A stretch of 64,000 bases of DNA from Protula sp. h YS-2021 (GCA_949752745.1 OX457034.1:33089544-33153543), one strand, 5' to 3'. Positions 46,129 through 60,861 are shown, counted from the first letter of the stretch. Numbers and translations are program-made. Notes: generated from the letters alone by a model not told the origin.

Positions 46129-46159
46129 AGTGACCTGATTCTCTTGTTTCCTACCTACT

Positions 46160-46165
46160 GCTAGA
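46160..46165. repeat. Right target-site duplication GCTAGA
   Basis: Pairs with 39864-39869; the satellite then continues as aaggcttact in phase. Confidence 0.92.
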
Positions 46166-48979
46166 AAGGCTTACTTTAAAAATATATATCAAAAAGTTAC
46201 ATAGTTATTACTAAGTTTCTTCCAGGACTGTTCTGACCATTTATCCAATCACTAAGACATGAATAAATTTATCTATGAAAAATCTGTCTCGCTGTTCTAA
46301 AACCCATTCATTTAACACTTGCCTCGAGAAAACTTTGCCTTTATAAAAGTGCAATTTATAGCGTTCAAAGTGACCTGAAAACACTGCTGGATGGTACATA
46401 ATTCATACTCGCCAAATCTCTCGTCAAATTCCGTCTCTCTATCTGTGTTGGTAACTGGTAGCATGAAGGATGTATATGGCTAGAAAGGCTTACTTTAAAA
46501 ATATATATCAAAAAGTTACATAGTTATTACTAAGTTTCTTCCAGGACTGTTCTGACCATTAATCCAATCACTAAGACATGAATAAATCTATTTATGAAAA
46601 ATCTGTCTCGCTGTTCTAAAACCCATTCATTTAACACTTGCCTAGAGAAAACTTTGCCTTTATAAAAGTGCAATTTATAGCGTTCAAAGTGACCTGAAAA
46701 CACTGCTGGATGGTACATAATTCATACTCGCCAAATCTCTCGTCAAATTCCGTCTCTCTATCTGTGTTGGTAACTGGTAGCATGAAGGATGTATATGGCT
46801 AGAAAGGCTTACTTTAAAAATATATATCAAAAAGTTACATAGTTATTACTAAGTTTCTTCCAGGACTGTTCTGACCATTTATCCAATCACTAAGACATGA
46901 ATAAATCTATTTATGAAAAATCTGTCTCGCTGTTCTAAAACCCATTCATTTAACACTTGTCTGGAGAAAACTTTGCCTTTATAAAAGTGCAATTTATAGC
47001 GTTCAGAGTGACCTGAAAACACTGCTGGATGGTACATAATTCATACTCGCCAAATCTCTCGTCAAATTCCGTCTCTCTATCTGTGTTGGTAACTGGTAGC
47101 ATGAAGGATGTACATGGCTAGAAAGGCTTACTTTAAATATATATATCAAAAAGTTACATAGTTATTACTAAGTTTCTTCCAGGACTGTTCTGACCATTTA
47201 TCCAATCACTAAGACATGAATAAATCTGTTTATGAAAAATCTGTCTCGCTGTTCTAAAACCCATTCATTTAACACTTGCCTGGAGAAAACTTTGCCTTTA
47301 TAAAAGTGCAATTTATAGCGTTCAGAGTGACCTGAAAACACTGCTCGATGGTACATAATTCATACTCGCCAAATCTCTCGTCAAATTCCGTCTCTCTATC
47401 TGTGTTGGTAACTGGTAGCATGAAGGATGTATATGGCTAGAAAGGCTTACTTTAAAAATATATATCAAAAAGTTACATAGTTATTACTAAGTTTCTTCCA
47501 GGACTGTTCTGACCATTTATCCAATCACTAAGACATGAAGAAATCTATTTATGAAAAGGCTCTCTCGCTTTCTAAAACCCATTCATTTAACACTTGCCTA
47601 GAGAAAACTTTGCCTATATAAAAGTGCAATTTATAGCTTTCAGAGTGACCTGAAAACACTGCTGGATGGTACATAATTCATACTCGCCAAATCTCTCGTC
47701 AAATTCCGTCTCTCTATCTGTGTTGGTAACTGGTAGCATGAAGGATGTATATGGCTAGAAAGGCTTACTTTAAAAATATATATCAAAAAGTTACATAGTT
47801 ATTACTAAGTTTCTTCCAGGACTGTTCTGACCATTTATCCAATCACTAAGAAATGAATAAATCTATTTATGAAAAAGCTGGCTCGCTGTTCTAAAACCCA
47901 TTCATTTAACACTTGCCTAGAGAAAACTTTGCCTTTATAAAAGTGCAATTTATAGCTTTCAGAGTGACCTGAAAACACTGCTGGATGGTACATAATTCAT
48001 ACTCGCCAAATCTCTCGTCAAATTCCGTCTCTCTATCTGTGTTGGTAACTGGTAGCATGAAGGATGTACATGGCTAGAAAGGCTTACTTCAAAAATATAT
48101 ATCAAAAAGTTACATAGTTATTACTAAGTTTCTTCCAGGACTGTTCTGACCATTAATCCAATCACTAAGACATGAATAAATCTATTTATGAAAAATCTGT
48201 CTCGCTGTTCTAAAACCCATTCATTTAACACTTGCCTGGAGAAAACTTTGCCTTTATAAAAGTGCAATTTATAGCGTTCAGAGTGACCTGAAAACACTGC
48301 TCGATGGTACATAATTCATACTCGCCAAATCTCTCGTCAAATTCCGTCTCTCTATCTGTTTTGGTAACTGGTAGCATGAAGGATGTATATGGCTAGAAAG
48401 GCTTACTTTAAAAATATATATCAAAAAGTTACATAGTTATTACTAAGTTTCTTCCAGGACTGTTCTGACCATTTATCCAATCACTAAGACATGAAGAAAT
48501 CTATTTATGAAAAGGCTCTCTCGCTTTCTAAAACCCATTCATTTAACACTTGCCTAGAGAAAACTTTGCCTTTATAAAAGTGCAATTTATAGCGTTCAGA
48601 GTGACCTGAAAACACTGCTGGATGGTACATAATTCATACTCGCCAAATCTCTCGTCAAATTCCGTCTCTCTATCTGTGTTGGTAACTGGTAGCATGAAGG
48701 ATGTATATGGCTAGAAAGGCTTACTTTAAAAAGATATATCAAAAAGTTACATAGTTATTACTAAGTTTCTTCCAGGACTGTTCTGACTATTTATCCAATC
48801 ACTAAGACATGAATAAATCTATTTATGAAAAATCTGCCTCGCTGTTCTAAAACCCATTCATTTAACACTTGCCTGGAGTAAACTTTGCCTTTATAAAAGT
48901 GCAATTTATAGCGTTCAGAGTGACCTGAAAACACTGCTAGATGGTACATAATTCATACTCGCCAAATCTCTCGTCAAAT

Positions 48980-51900
48980 TCCGTCTCTCTATCTGTGTTG
49001 GTAACTGGTAGCATGAAGGATGTATATGGCTAGAAAGGCTTACTTTAAAAATATATATCAAAAAGTTACATAGTTATTACTAAGTTTCTTCCAGGACTGT
49101 TCTGACCATTTATCCAATCACTAAGACATGAATAAATCTATTTATGAAAAATCTGTCTCGCTGTTCTAAAACCCATTCATTTAACACTTGCTTGGAGAAA
49201 ACTTTGCCTTTATAAAAGTGCAATTTATAGCGTTCAGAGTGACCTGAAAACACTGCTGGATGGTACATAATTCATACTCGCCAAATCTCTCGTCAAATTG
49301 CGTCTCTCAGTCTGTGTTGGTAACTGGTAGCATGAAGGATGTATATGGCTAGAAAGGCTTACTTTAAAAATATATATCAAAAAGTTACATAGTTATTACT
49401 AAGTTTCTTCCAGGACTGTTCTGACCATTTATCCAATCACTAAGACATGAATAAATCTATTTATGAAAAATCTGTCTCGCTGTTCTAAAACCCATTCATT
49501 TAACACTTGCCTGGAGAAAACTTTGCCTTTATAAAAGTGCAATTTATAGCGTTCAGAGTGACCTGAAAACACTGCTGGATGGTACATAATTCATACTCGC
49601 CAAATCTCTCGTCAAATTCCGTCTCTCTATCTGTGTTGGTAACAGGTAGCATGAAGGATGTATATGGCTGGAAAGGCTTACTTTAAAAATATATATCAAC
49701 AAGTTACATAGTTATTACTAAGTTTCTTCCAGGACTGTTCTGACCATTTATCCAATCACTAAGACATGAATAAATCTATTTATGAAAAAGCTGTCTCGCT
49801 CTTCTAAAACCCATTCATTTAACACTTGCCTAGAGAAAACTTTGCCTTTATAAAAGTGCAATTTATAGCGTTCAGAGTGACCTGAAAATACTGCTGGATG
49901 GTACATAATTCATTCTCGCCAAATCTCTCGTCAAATTCCGTCTCTCTATCTGTGTTGGTAACTGGTAGCATGAAGGATATATATGGCTAGAAAGGCTTAC
50001 TTTAAAAATATATATCAAAAAGTTACATAGTTATTACTAAGTTTCTTCCAGGACTGTTCTGACCATTTATCCAATCACTAAGACATGAATAAATCTATTT
50101 ATGAAAAATCTGTCTCGCTGTTCTAAAACCCATTCATTTAACACTTGCCTAGAGAAAACTTTGCCTTTATAAAAGTGCAATTTATAGCGTTCAGAGTGAC
50201 CTGAAAATACTGCTGGATGGTACATAATTCATTCTCGCCAAATCTCTCGTCAAATTCCGTCTCTCTATCTGTGTTGGTAACTGGTAGCATGAAGGATATA
50301 TATGGCTAAAAAGGCTTACTTTAAAATATATATCAAAAAGTTACATAGTTATTACTAAGTTTCTTCCAGGACTGTTCTGACCATTTATCCAATCACTAAG
50401 ACATGAATAAATCTATTTATGAAAAAGCTGTCTCGCTGTTCTAAAACCCATTCATTTAACACTTGCCTTGAGAAAACTTTGCCTTTATAAAAGTGCAATT
50501 TATAGCGTTCAGAGTGACCTGAAAACACTGCTGGATGGCACATAATTCATACTCGCCAAATCTCTCGTCAAATTCCGTCTCTCTATCTGTGTTGGTAACT
50601 GGTAGCATGAAGGATGTATATGGGTAGAGAGGCTTACTTTAAAAATATATATCAAAAAGTTACATAGTTATTACTAAGTTTCTTCCAGGACTGTTCTAAC
50701 CATTTATCCAATCACTAAGACATGAATAAATCTATTTATGAAAAATCTGTCTCGCTGTTCTAAAACCCATTCATTTAACACTTGCCTGGAGAAAACTTTG
50801 CCTTTTTAAAAGTGCAATTTATAGCGTTCAGAGTGACCTGAAAACACTGCTGGATGGTACATAATTCATACTCGCCAAATCTCTCGTCAAATTCCGTCTC
50901 TCTATCTGTGTTGGTAACTGGTAGCATGAAGGATGTATATGGCTAGAAAGGCTTACTTTAAAATATATATCAAAAAGTTACATAGTTATTACTAAGTTTC
51001 TTCCAGGACTGTTCTGACCATTTATCCAATCACTAAGACATGAATAAATCTATTTATGAAAAATCTGTCTCGCTGTTCTAAAACCCATTCATTTAACACT
51101 TGCCTGGAGAAAACTTTGCCTTTATAAAAGTGCAATTTATAGCGTTCAGAGTGACCTGAAAACACTGCTGGATGGTACATAATTCATACTCGCCAAATCT
51201 CTCGTCAAATTCCGTCTCTCTATCTGTGTTGGTAACTGGTAGCATGAAGGATGTATATGGCTAGAAAGGCTTACTTTAAAAATATATATCAAAAAGTTAC
51301 ATAGTTATTACTAAGTTTCTTCCAGGACTGTTCTGACCATTTATCCAATCACTAAGACATGAATAAATCTATTTATGAAAAATCTGTCTCGCTGTTTTAA
51401 AACCCATTCATTTAACACTTGCCTAGAGAAAACTTGCCTTTATAAAAGTGCAATTTATAGCGTTCAGAGTGACCTGAAAACACTGCTGGATGGTACATAA
51501 TTCATACTCGCCAAATCTCTCGTCAAATTCCGTCTCTCTATCTGTGTTGGTAACTGGTAGCATGAAGGATGTATATGGCTAGAAAGGCTTACTTTAAAAA
51601 TATATATCAAAAAGTTACATAGTTATTACTAAATTTCTTCCAGGACTGTTCTGACCATTTATCCAATCACTAAGACATGAATAAATCTATTTATGAAAAA
51701 TCTGTCTCGCTATTTTCTAAAACCCATTCATTTAACACTTGCCTGGAGAAAACTTTGATTTTATAAAAGTGCAATTTATAGCGTTCAGAGTGACCTGAAA
51801 GCACTGCTGGATGGTACATAATTCATACTCGCCAAATCTCTCGTCAAATTCCGTCTCTCTATCTGTGTTGGTAACTGGTAGCATGAAGGATGTATATGGC

Positions 51901-53812
51901 TAGAAAGGCTTACTTTAAAAATATATATCAAAAAGTTACATAGTTATTACTAAGTTTCTTCCAGGACTGTTCTGACCATTTATCCAATCACTAAGACATG
52001 AATAAATCTATTTATGAAAAATCTGTCTCGCTGTTCTAAAACCCATTCATTTAACACTTGCTTGGAGAAAACTTTGCCTTTATAAAAGTGCAATTTATAG
52101 CGTTCAGAGTGACCTGAAAACACTGCTGGATGGTACATAATTCATACTCGCCAAATCTCTCGTCAAATTGCGTCTCTCAGTCTGTGTTGGTAACTGGTAG
52201 CATGAAGGATGTATATGGCTAGAAAGGCTTACTTTAAAAATATATATCAAAAAGTTACATAGTTATTACTAAGTTTCTTCCAGGACTGTTCTGACCATTT
52301 ATCCAATCACTAAGACATGAATAAATCTATTTATGAAAAATCTGTCTCGCTGTTCTAAAACCCATTCATTTAACACTTGCCTGGAGAAAACTTTGCCTTT
52401 ATAAAAGTGCAATTTATAGCGTTCAGAGTGACCTGAAAACACTGCTGGATGGTACATAATTCATACTCGCCAAATCTCTCGTCAAATTCCGTCTCTCTAT
52501 CTGTGTTGGTAACAGGTAGCATGAAGGATGTATATGGCTGGAAAGGCTTACTTTAAAAATATATATCAACAAGTTACATAGTTATTACTAAGTTTCTTCC
52601 AGGACTGTTCTGACCATTTATCCAATCACTAAGACATGAATAAATCTATTTATGAAAAAGCTGTCTCGCTCTTCTAAAACCCATTCATTTAACACTTGCC
52701 TAGAGAAAACTTTGCCTTTATAAAAGTGCAATTTATAGCGTTCAGAGTGACCTGAAAATACTGCTGGATGGTACATAATTCATTCTCGCCAAATCTCTCG
52801 TCAAATTCCGTCTCTCTATCTGTGTTGGTAACTGGTAGCATGAAGGATATATATGGCTAGAAAGGCTTACTTTAAAAATATATATCAAAAAGTTACATAG
52901 TTATTACTAAGTTTCTTCCAGGACTGTTCTGACCATTTATCCAATCACTAAGACATGAATAAATCTATTTATGAAAAATCTGTCTCGCTGTTCTAAAACC
53001 CATTCATTTAACACTTGCCTAGAGAAAACTTTGCCTTTATAAAAGTGCAATTTATAGCGTTCAGAGTGACCTGAAAATACTGCTGGATGGTACATAATTC
53101 ATTCTCGCCAAATCTCTCGTCAAATTCCGTCTCTCTATCTGTGTTGGTAACTGGTAGCATGAAGGATATATATGGCTAAAAAGGCTTACTTTAAAATATA
53201 TATCAAAAAGTTACATAGTTATTACTAAGTTTCTTCCAGGACTGTTCTGACCATTTATCCAATCACTAAGACATGAATAAATCTATTTATGAAAAAGCTG
53301 TCTCGCTGTTCTAAAACCCATTCATTTAACACTTGCCTTGAGAAAACTTTGCCTTTATAAAAGTGCAATTTATAGCGTTCAGAGTGACCTGAAAACACTG
53401 CTGGATGGCACATAATTCATACTCGCCAAATCTCTCGTCAAATTCCGTCTCTCTATCTGTGTTGGTAACTGGTAGCATGAAGGATGTATATGGGTAGAGA
53501 GGCTTACTTTAAAAATATATATCAAAAAGTTACATAGTTATTACTAAGTTTCTTCCAGGACTGTTCTAACCATTTATCCAATCACTAAGACATGAATAAA
53601 TCTATTTATGAAAAATCTGTCTCGCTGTTCTAAAACCCATTCATTTAACACTTGCCTGGAGAAAACTTTGCCTTTTTAAAAGTGCAATTTATAGCGTTCA
53701 GAGTGACCTGAAAACACTGCTGGATGGTACATAATTCATACTCGCCAAATCTCTCGTCAAATTCCGTCTCTCTATCTGTGTTGGTAACTGGTAGCATGAA
53801 GGATGTATATGG
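48980..53812. repeat. Six-monomer segmental duplication, offset 2,870 bp
   Basis: About 48980-50935 and 51850-53812 share the same run of rare variants: cgtcaaattgcgtctctcagtc (49291, 52161), aacaggtagc, cattctcgcc, tatggctaaaaagg, gggtagagagg and ccttttt. The copies are separated by ~0.9 kb containing the block-B-type variant monomer (51640-51800). Confidence 0.88.
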
Positions 53813-53839
53813 CCAGAAAGGCTTACTTTAAAAATATAT

Positions 53840-56800
53840 ATCAACAAGTTACATAGTTATTACTAAGTTTCTTCCAGGACTGTTCTGACCATTTATCCAA
53901 TCACTAAGACATGAATAAATCTATTTATGAAAAAGCTGTCTCGCTGTTCTAAAACCCATTCATTTAACACTTGCCTAGAGAAAACTCTGCCTTTATAAAA
54001 GTGCAATTTATAGCGTTCAGAGTGACCTGAAAACACTGCTGGATGGTACATAATTCATACTCGCCAAATCTCTCGTCAAATTCCGTCTCTCTATCTGTGT
54101 TGGTAACTGGTAGCATGAAGGATGTATATGGCTAGAAAGGCTTACTTTAAAAATATATATCAAAAAGTTACATAGTTATTACTAAGTTTCATCCAGGACT
54201 GTTCTGACCATTTATCCAATCACTAAGACATGAATAAATCTATTTATGAAAAATCTGTCTCGCTGTTCTAAAACCCATTCATTTAACACTTGCCTGGAGA
54301 AAACTTTGCCTCTATAAAAGTGCAATTTATAGCGTTCAGAGTGACCTGAAAACACTGCTGGATGGCACATAATTCATACTCGCCAAATCTCTCGTCAAAT
54401 TCCGTCTCTCTATCTGTGTTGGTAACTGGTAGCATGAAGGATGTATATGGGTAGAGAGGCTTACTTTAGAAATGTATATCAAAAAGTTACATAGTTATTA
54501 CTAAGTTTCTTCCAGGACTGTTCTGACCATTTATCCAATCACTAAGACATGAATAAATCTATTTATGAAAAATCTGTCTCGCTGTTCTAAAACCCATTCA
54601 TTTAACACTTGCCTGGAGAAAACTTTGCTTTATAAAAGTGCAATTTATAGCGTTCAGAGTGACCTGAAAACACTGCTGGATGGTACATAATTCATATTCG
54701 CCAAATCTCTCGTCAAATTCCGTCTCTCTATCTGTGTTGGTAACTGGTAGCATGAAGGATGTATATGGCTAGAAAGGCTTACTTTAAAAATATATATCAC
54801 AAAGTTACATAGTTATTACTAAGTTTCTTCCAGGACTGTTCTGACTATTTATCCAATCACTAAGACATGAATAAATCTATTTATGAAAAAGCTGTCTCGC
54901 TGTTCTAAAACCCATTCATTTAACACTTGCCTAGAAAAAACTTTGCCTTTATAAAAGTGTAATTTATAGCGTTCAGAGTGACCTGAAAACACTGCTGGAT
55001 GGTACATAATTCATACTTGCCAAATCTCTCGTCAAATTCCCTATCTCTATCTGTGTTGGTAACTGGTAGCATGAAGGATGTATATGGCTAGAAAGGCTTA
55101 CTTTAAAAATATATATCAAAAAGTTACATAGTTATTACTAAGTTTCTTCCAGGACTGTTCTGACCATTTATCCAATCACTAAGACATGAATAAATCTATT
55201 TATGAAAAATCTGTCTCGCTGTTCTAAAACCCATTCATTTAACACTTGCCTGGAGAAAACTTTGCCTTTATAAAAGTGCAATTTATAGCGTTCAGAGTGA
55301 CCTGAAAATACTGCTGGATGGTACATAATTCATACTCGCCAAATCTCTCGTCAAATTCCGTCTCTCTATCTGTGTTGGTAACTGGTAGCATGAAGGATGT
55401 ATATGGCCAGAAAGGCTTACTTTAAAAATATATATCAAAAAGTTACATAGTTATTACTAAGTTTCTTCCAGGACTGTTCTGACCATTTATCCAATCACTA
55501 AGACATGAATAAATCTATTTATGAAAAATCTGTCTCGCTGTTCTAAAACCAATTCATTTAACACTTGCCTGGAGAAAACTTTGCCTTTATAAAAGTGCAA
55601 TTTATAGCGTTCAGAGTGACCTGAAAACACTGCTGGATGGTACATAATTCATACTTGCCAAATCTCTCGTCAAATTCCGTCTCTCTATCTGTGTTGGTAA
55701 CTGGTAGCATGAAGGATATATATGGCTAGAAAGGCTTACTTTAAAAATATATATCAAAAAGTTACATAGTTATTACTAAGTTTCTTCCAGGACTGTTCTG
55801 ACCATTTATCCAATCACTAAGACATGAATAAATCTATTTATGAAAAAGCTGTCTCGCTGTTCTAAAACCCATTCATTTAACACTTGCCTAGAGAAAACTC
55901 TGCCTTTATAAAAGTGCAATTTATAGCGTTCAGAGTGACCTGAAAACACTGCTGGATGGTACATAATTCATACTCGCCAAATCTCTCGTCAAATTCCGTC
56001 TCTCTATCTGTGTTGGTAACTGGTAGCATGAAGGATGTATATGGCTAGAAAGGCTTACTTTAAAAATATATATCAAAAAGTTACATAGTTATTACTAAGT
56101 TTCATCCAGGACTGTTCTGACCAATTATCCAATCACTAAGACATGAATAAATCTATTTATGAAAAATCTGTCTCGCTGTTCTAAAACCCATTCATTTAAC
56201 ACTTGCCTGGAGAAAACTTTGCCTCTATAAAAGTGCAATTTATAGCGTTCAGAGTGACCTGAAAACACTGCTGGATGGCACATAATTCATACTCGCCAAA
56301 TCTCTCGTCAAATTCCGTCTCTCTATCTGTGTTGGTAACTGGTAGCATGAAGGATGTATATGGGTAGAGAGGCTTACTTTAGAAATGTATATCAAAAAGT
56401 TACATAGTTATTACTAAGTTTCTTCCAGGACTGTTCTGACCATTTATCCAATCACTAAGACATGAATAAATCTATTTATGAAAAATCTGTCTCGCTGTTC
56501 TAAAACCCATTCATTTAACACTTGCCTGGAGAAAACTTTGCTTTATAAAAGTGCAATTTATAGCGTTCAGAGTGACCTGAAAACACTGCTGGATGGTACA
56601 TAATTCATATTCGCCAAATCTCTCGTCAAATTCCGTCTCTCTATCTGTGTTGGTAACTGGTAGCATGAAGGATGTATATGGCTAGAAAGGCTTACTTTAA
56701 AAATATATATCAAAAAGTTACATAGTTATTACTAAGTTTCTTCCAGGACTGTTCTGACCATTTATCCAATCACTAAGACATGAATAAATCTATTTATGAA

Positions 56801-57250
56801 AAAGCTGTCTCGCTGTTCTAAAACCCATTCATTTAACACTTGCCTAGAAAAAACTTTGCCTTTATAAAAGTGCAATTTAGAGCGTTCAGAGTGACCTGAA
56901 AACACTGCTGGATGGTACATAATTCATACTTGCCAAATCTCTCGTCAAATTCCCTATCTCTATCTGTGTTGGTAACTGGTAGCATGAAGGATGTATATGG
57001 CTAGAAAGGCTTACTTTAAAAATATATATCAAAAAGTTACATAGTTATTACTAAGTTTCTTCCAGGACTGTTCTGACCATTTATCCAATCACTAAGACAT
57101 GAATAAATCTATTTATGAAAAATCTGTCTCGCTGTTCTAAAACCCATTCATTTAACACTTGCCTGGAGAAAACTTTGCCTTTATAAAAGTGCAATTTATA
57201 GCGTTCAGAGTGACCTGAAAATACTGCTGGATGGTACATAATTCATACTC
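53840..57250. repeat. Tandem 6-monomer duplication (1,913 bp)
   Basis: The variants gaaaactctgcc, gtttcatccagg (54187, 56100), gcctctataaa, tttagaaatgtat, catattcgcc and ttccctatctc (55037, 56950) recur in order at a constant 1,913-bp offset. Confidence 0.87.
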
Positions 57251-60200
57251 GCCAAATCTCTCGTCAAATTCCGTCTCTCTATCTGTGTTGGTAACTGGTA
57301 GCATGAAGGATATATATGGCTAGAAAGGCTTACTTTAAAAATATATATCAAAAAGTTACATAGTTATTACTAAGTTTCTTCCAGGACTGTTCTGACCATT
57401 TATCCAATCACTAAGACATGAATAAATCTATTTATGAAAAAGCTGTCTCGCTGTTCTAAAACCCATTCATTTAACACTTGCCTAGAGAAAACTTTGCCTT
57501 TATAAAAGTGCAATTTATAGCGTTCAGAGTGACCTGAAAACACTGCTGGATGGTACATAATTCATACTCGCCAAATCTCTCGTCAAATTCCGTCTCTCTA
57601 TCTGTGTTGGTAACTGGTAGCATGAAGGATGTATATGGGTAGAGAGGCTTACTTTAAAAATGTATATCAAAAAGTTACATAGTTATTACTAAGTTTCTTT
57701 CAGGACTGTTCTGACCATTTATCCAATCACTAAGACATGAATAAATCTATTTATGAAAAATCTGTCTCGCTGTTCTAAAACCCATTCATTTAACACTTGC
57801 CTGGAGAAAACTTTGCTTTATAAAAGTGCAATTTATAGCGTTCAGAGTGACCTGAAAACACTGCTGGATGGTACATAATTCATATTCGCCAAATCTCAAG
57901 TCAAATTCCGTCTCTCTGTCTGTGTTGGTAACTGGTAGCATGACGGATGTATATGGCTAGAAAGGCTTACTTTAAAAATATATATCAAAAAGTTACATAG
58001 TTATTACTAAGTTTCTTCCAGGACTGTTCTGACCATTTATCCAATCACTAAGACATGAATAAATCTATTTATGAAAAAGCTGTCTCGCTGTTCTAAAACC
58101 CATTCATTTAACACTTGCCTAGAAAAAACTTTGCCTTTATAAAAGTGCAATTTATAGCGTTCAGAGTGACCTGAAAACACTGCTGGATGGTACATAATTC
58201 ATACTCGCCAAATCTCTCGTCAAATTCCGTCTCTCTATCTGTGTTGGTAACCGGTAGCATGAAGGATGTATATGGCTAGAAAGGCTTACTTTAAAAATAT
58301 ATATCAAAAAGTTACATAGTTATTGCTAAGTTTCTTCCAGGACTGTTCTGACCATTTATCCAATCACTAAGACATGAATAAATCTATTTATGAAAAATCT
58401 GTCTCGCTGTTCTAAAACCCATTCATTTAACACTTGCCTAGAGAAAACTTTGCCTTTATAAAAGTGCAATTTATAGCGTTCAGAGTGACCTGAAAACACT
58501 GCTGGATGGTACATAATTCATACTCGCCAAATCTCTCGTCAAATTCCGTCTCTCTATCTGTGTTGGTAACTGGTAGCATGAAGGATGTATATGGCTATAA
58601 AGGCTTACTTTAAAAATATATATCAAAAATTTACATAGTTATTACTAAGTTTCTTCCAGGACTGTTCTGACCATTTATCCAATCACTAAGACATGAATAA
58701 ATCTATTTATGAAAAAGCTGTCTCGCTGTTCTAAAACCCATTCATTTAACACTTGCCTAGAGAAAACTTTGCCTTTATAAAAGTGCAATTTATAGCGTTC
58801 AGAGTGACCTGAAAACACTGCTGGATGGTACATAATTCATACTCGCCAAATCTCTCGTCAAATTCCGTCTCTCTATCTGTGTTGGTAACTGGTAGCATGA
58901 AGGATGTATATGGGTGGAGAGGCTTACTTTAAAAATGTATATCAAAAAGTTACATAGTTATTACTAAGTTTCTTCCAGGACTGTTCTGACCATTTATCCA
59001 ATCACTAAGACATGAATAAATCTATTTATGAAAAATCTGTCTCGCTGTTCTAAAACCCATTCATTTAACACTTGCCTGGAGAAAATTTTGCTTTATAAAA
59101 GTGCAATTTATAGCGTTCAGAGTGACCTGAAAACACTGCCGGATGGTACATAATTCATATTCGCCAAATATCAAGTCAAATTCCGTCTTTCTGTCTGTGT
59201 TGGTAACTGGTAGCATGAAGGATGTATATGGCTAGAAAGGCTTACTTTAAAAATATATATCAAAAAGTTACATAGTTATTACTAAGTTTCTTCCAGGACT
59301 GTTCTGACCATTTATCCAATCACTAAGACATGAATAAATCTATTTATGAAAAAGCTGTCTCGCTGTTCTAAAATCCATTCATTTAACACTTGCCTAGAAA
59401 AAACTTTGCCTTTATAAAAGTGCAATTTATAGCGTTCAGAGTGACCTGAAAACACTGCTGGATGGTACATAATTCATACTCGCCAAATCTCTCGTCAAAT
59501 TCCGTCTCTCTATCTGTGTTGGTAACCGGTAGCATGAAGGATGTATATGGCTAGAAAGGCTTACTTTAAAAATATATATCAAAAAGTTACATAGTTATTA
59601 CTAAGTTTCTTCCAGGACTGTTCTGACCATTTATCCAATCACTAAGACATGAATAAATCTATTTATGAAAAATCTGTCTCGCTGTTCTAAATCCCATTCA
59701 TTTAACACTTGCCTGGAGAAAACTTTGCTTTATAAAAGTGCAATTTATAGCGTTCAGAGTGACCTGAAAACACTGCTGGATGGTACATAATTCATATTGG
59801 CCAAATCTCAAGTCAAATTCCGTCTCTCTATCTGTGTTGGTAACTGGTAGCATGAAGGATGTATATGACTAGAAAGGCTTACTTTAAAAATATATATCAA
59901 AAAGTTACATAGTTATTACTAAGTTTCTTCCAGGACTGTTCTGACCATTTATCCAATCACTAAGACATGAATAAATCTATTTATGAAAAAGCTGTCTCGC
60001 TGTTCTAAAACCCATTCATTTAACACTTGCCTAGAAAAAACTTTGCCTTTATAAAAGTGCAATTTATAGCGTTCAGAGTGACCTGAAAACACTGCTGGAT
60101 GGTACATAATTCATACTCGCCAAATCTCTCGTCAAATTCCGTCTCTCTATCTGTGTTTGTAACCGGTAGCATGAAGGATGTATATGGCTAGAAAGGCTTA

Positions 60201-60861
60201 CTTTAAAAATATATATCAAAAAGTTACATAGTTATTACTAAGTTTCTTCCAGGACTGTTCTGACCATTTATCCAATCACTAAGACATGAATAAATCTATT
60301 TATGAAAAATCTGTCTCGCTGTTCTAAAACCCATTCATTTAACACTTGCCTGGAGAAAACTTTGCCCTTATAAAATTGCAATTTATAGCGTTCAGAGTGA
60401 CCTGAAAACACTGCTGGATGGTACATAATTCATACTCGCCAAATCTCTCGTCAAATTCCGTCTCTCTATCTGTGTTGGTAACTGGTAGCATGAAGGATGT
60501 ATATGGCTAGAAAGGCTTACTTTAAAAATATATATCAAAAAGTTACATAGTTATTACTAAGTTTCTTCCAGGACTGTTCTGACCATTTATCCAATCACTA
60601 AGACATGAATAAATCTATTTATGAAAAATCTGTCTCGCTGTTCTAAAACCCATTCATTTAACACTTGCCTGGAGAAAACTGCGCCTTTATAAAAGTGTAA
60701 TTTATAGCGTTCAGAGTGACCTGAAAACACTGCTGGATGGTAAATAATTCATACTCGCCAAATCTCTCGTCAAATTCCGTCTCTCTATCTGTGTTGGTAA
60801 CTGGTAGCATGAAGGATGTATATGGCTAGAAAGGCTTACTTTAAAAATATATATCAAAAAG

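Larger units (their letters stand above)
39870..46159. mobile_element. 6.3-kb foldback element with a zinc-finger gene in its core
   Basis: The element runs from AGTAGGTAGGAAACAAG to CTTGTTTCCTACCTACT and is flanked by a 6-bp TSD. Its two inverted arms (39870-42204 and 43510-46159) make up nearly 80% of the length and consist of successive short tandem repeats. A ~1.3-kb unique core holds one gene and no transposase, integrase or polymerase. A 6-bp TSD with AG...CT ends and long inverted repeats is, from memory, what Polinton/Maverick integrases leave, so a non-autonomous derivative of such an element is my preferred reading. Other foldback-type DNA transposons remain possible. Confidence 0.9.
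43510..46159 (-). repeat. Right terminal inverted repeat (2,650 bp)
   Basis: Reverse complement of the left arm with the same order of repeat blocks. It is 315 bp longer, mainly from a fourth ~130-bp octamer unit and a third microsatellite unit. Many left-arm motifs that have decayed are intact here. Confidence 0.92.

Noticed and set aside
39870..46159. Palindrome considered as an assembly artefact
   Set aside because: The 6-bp target duplication, the unique core and unit-number differences between arms argue for a real insertion.
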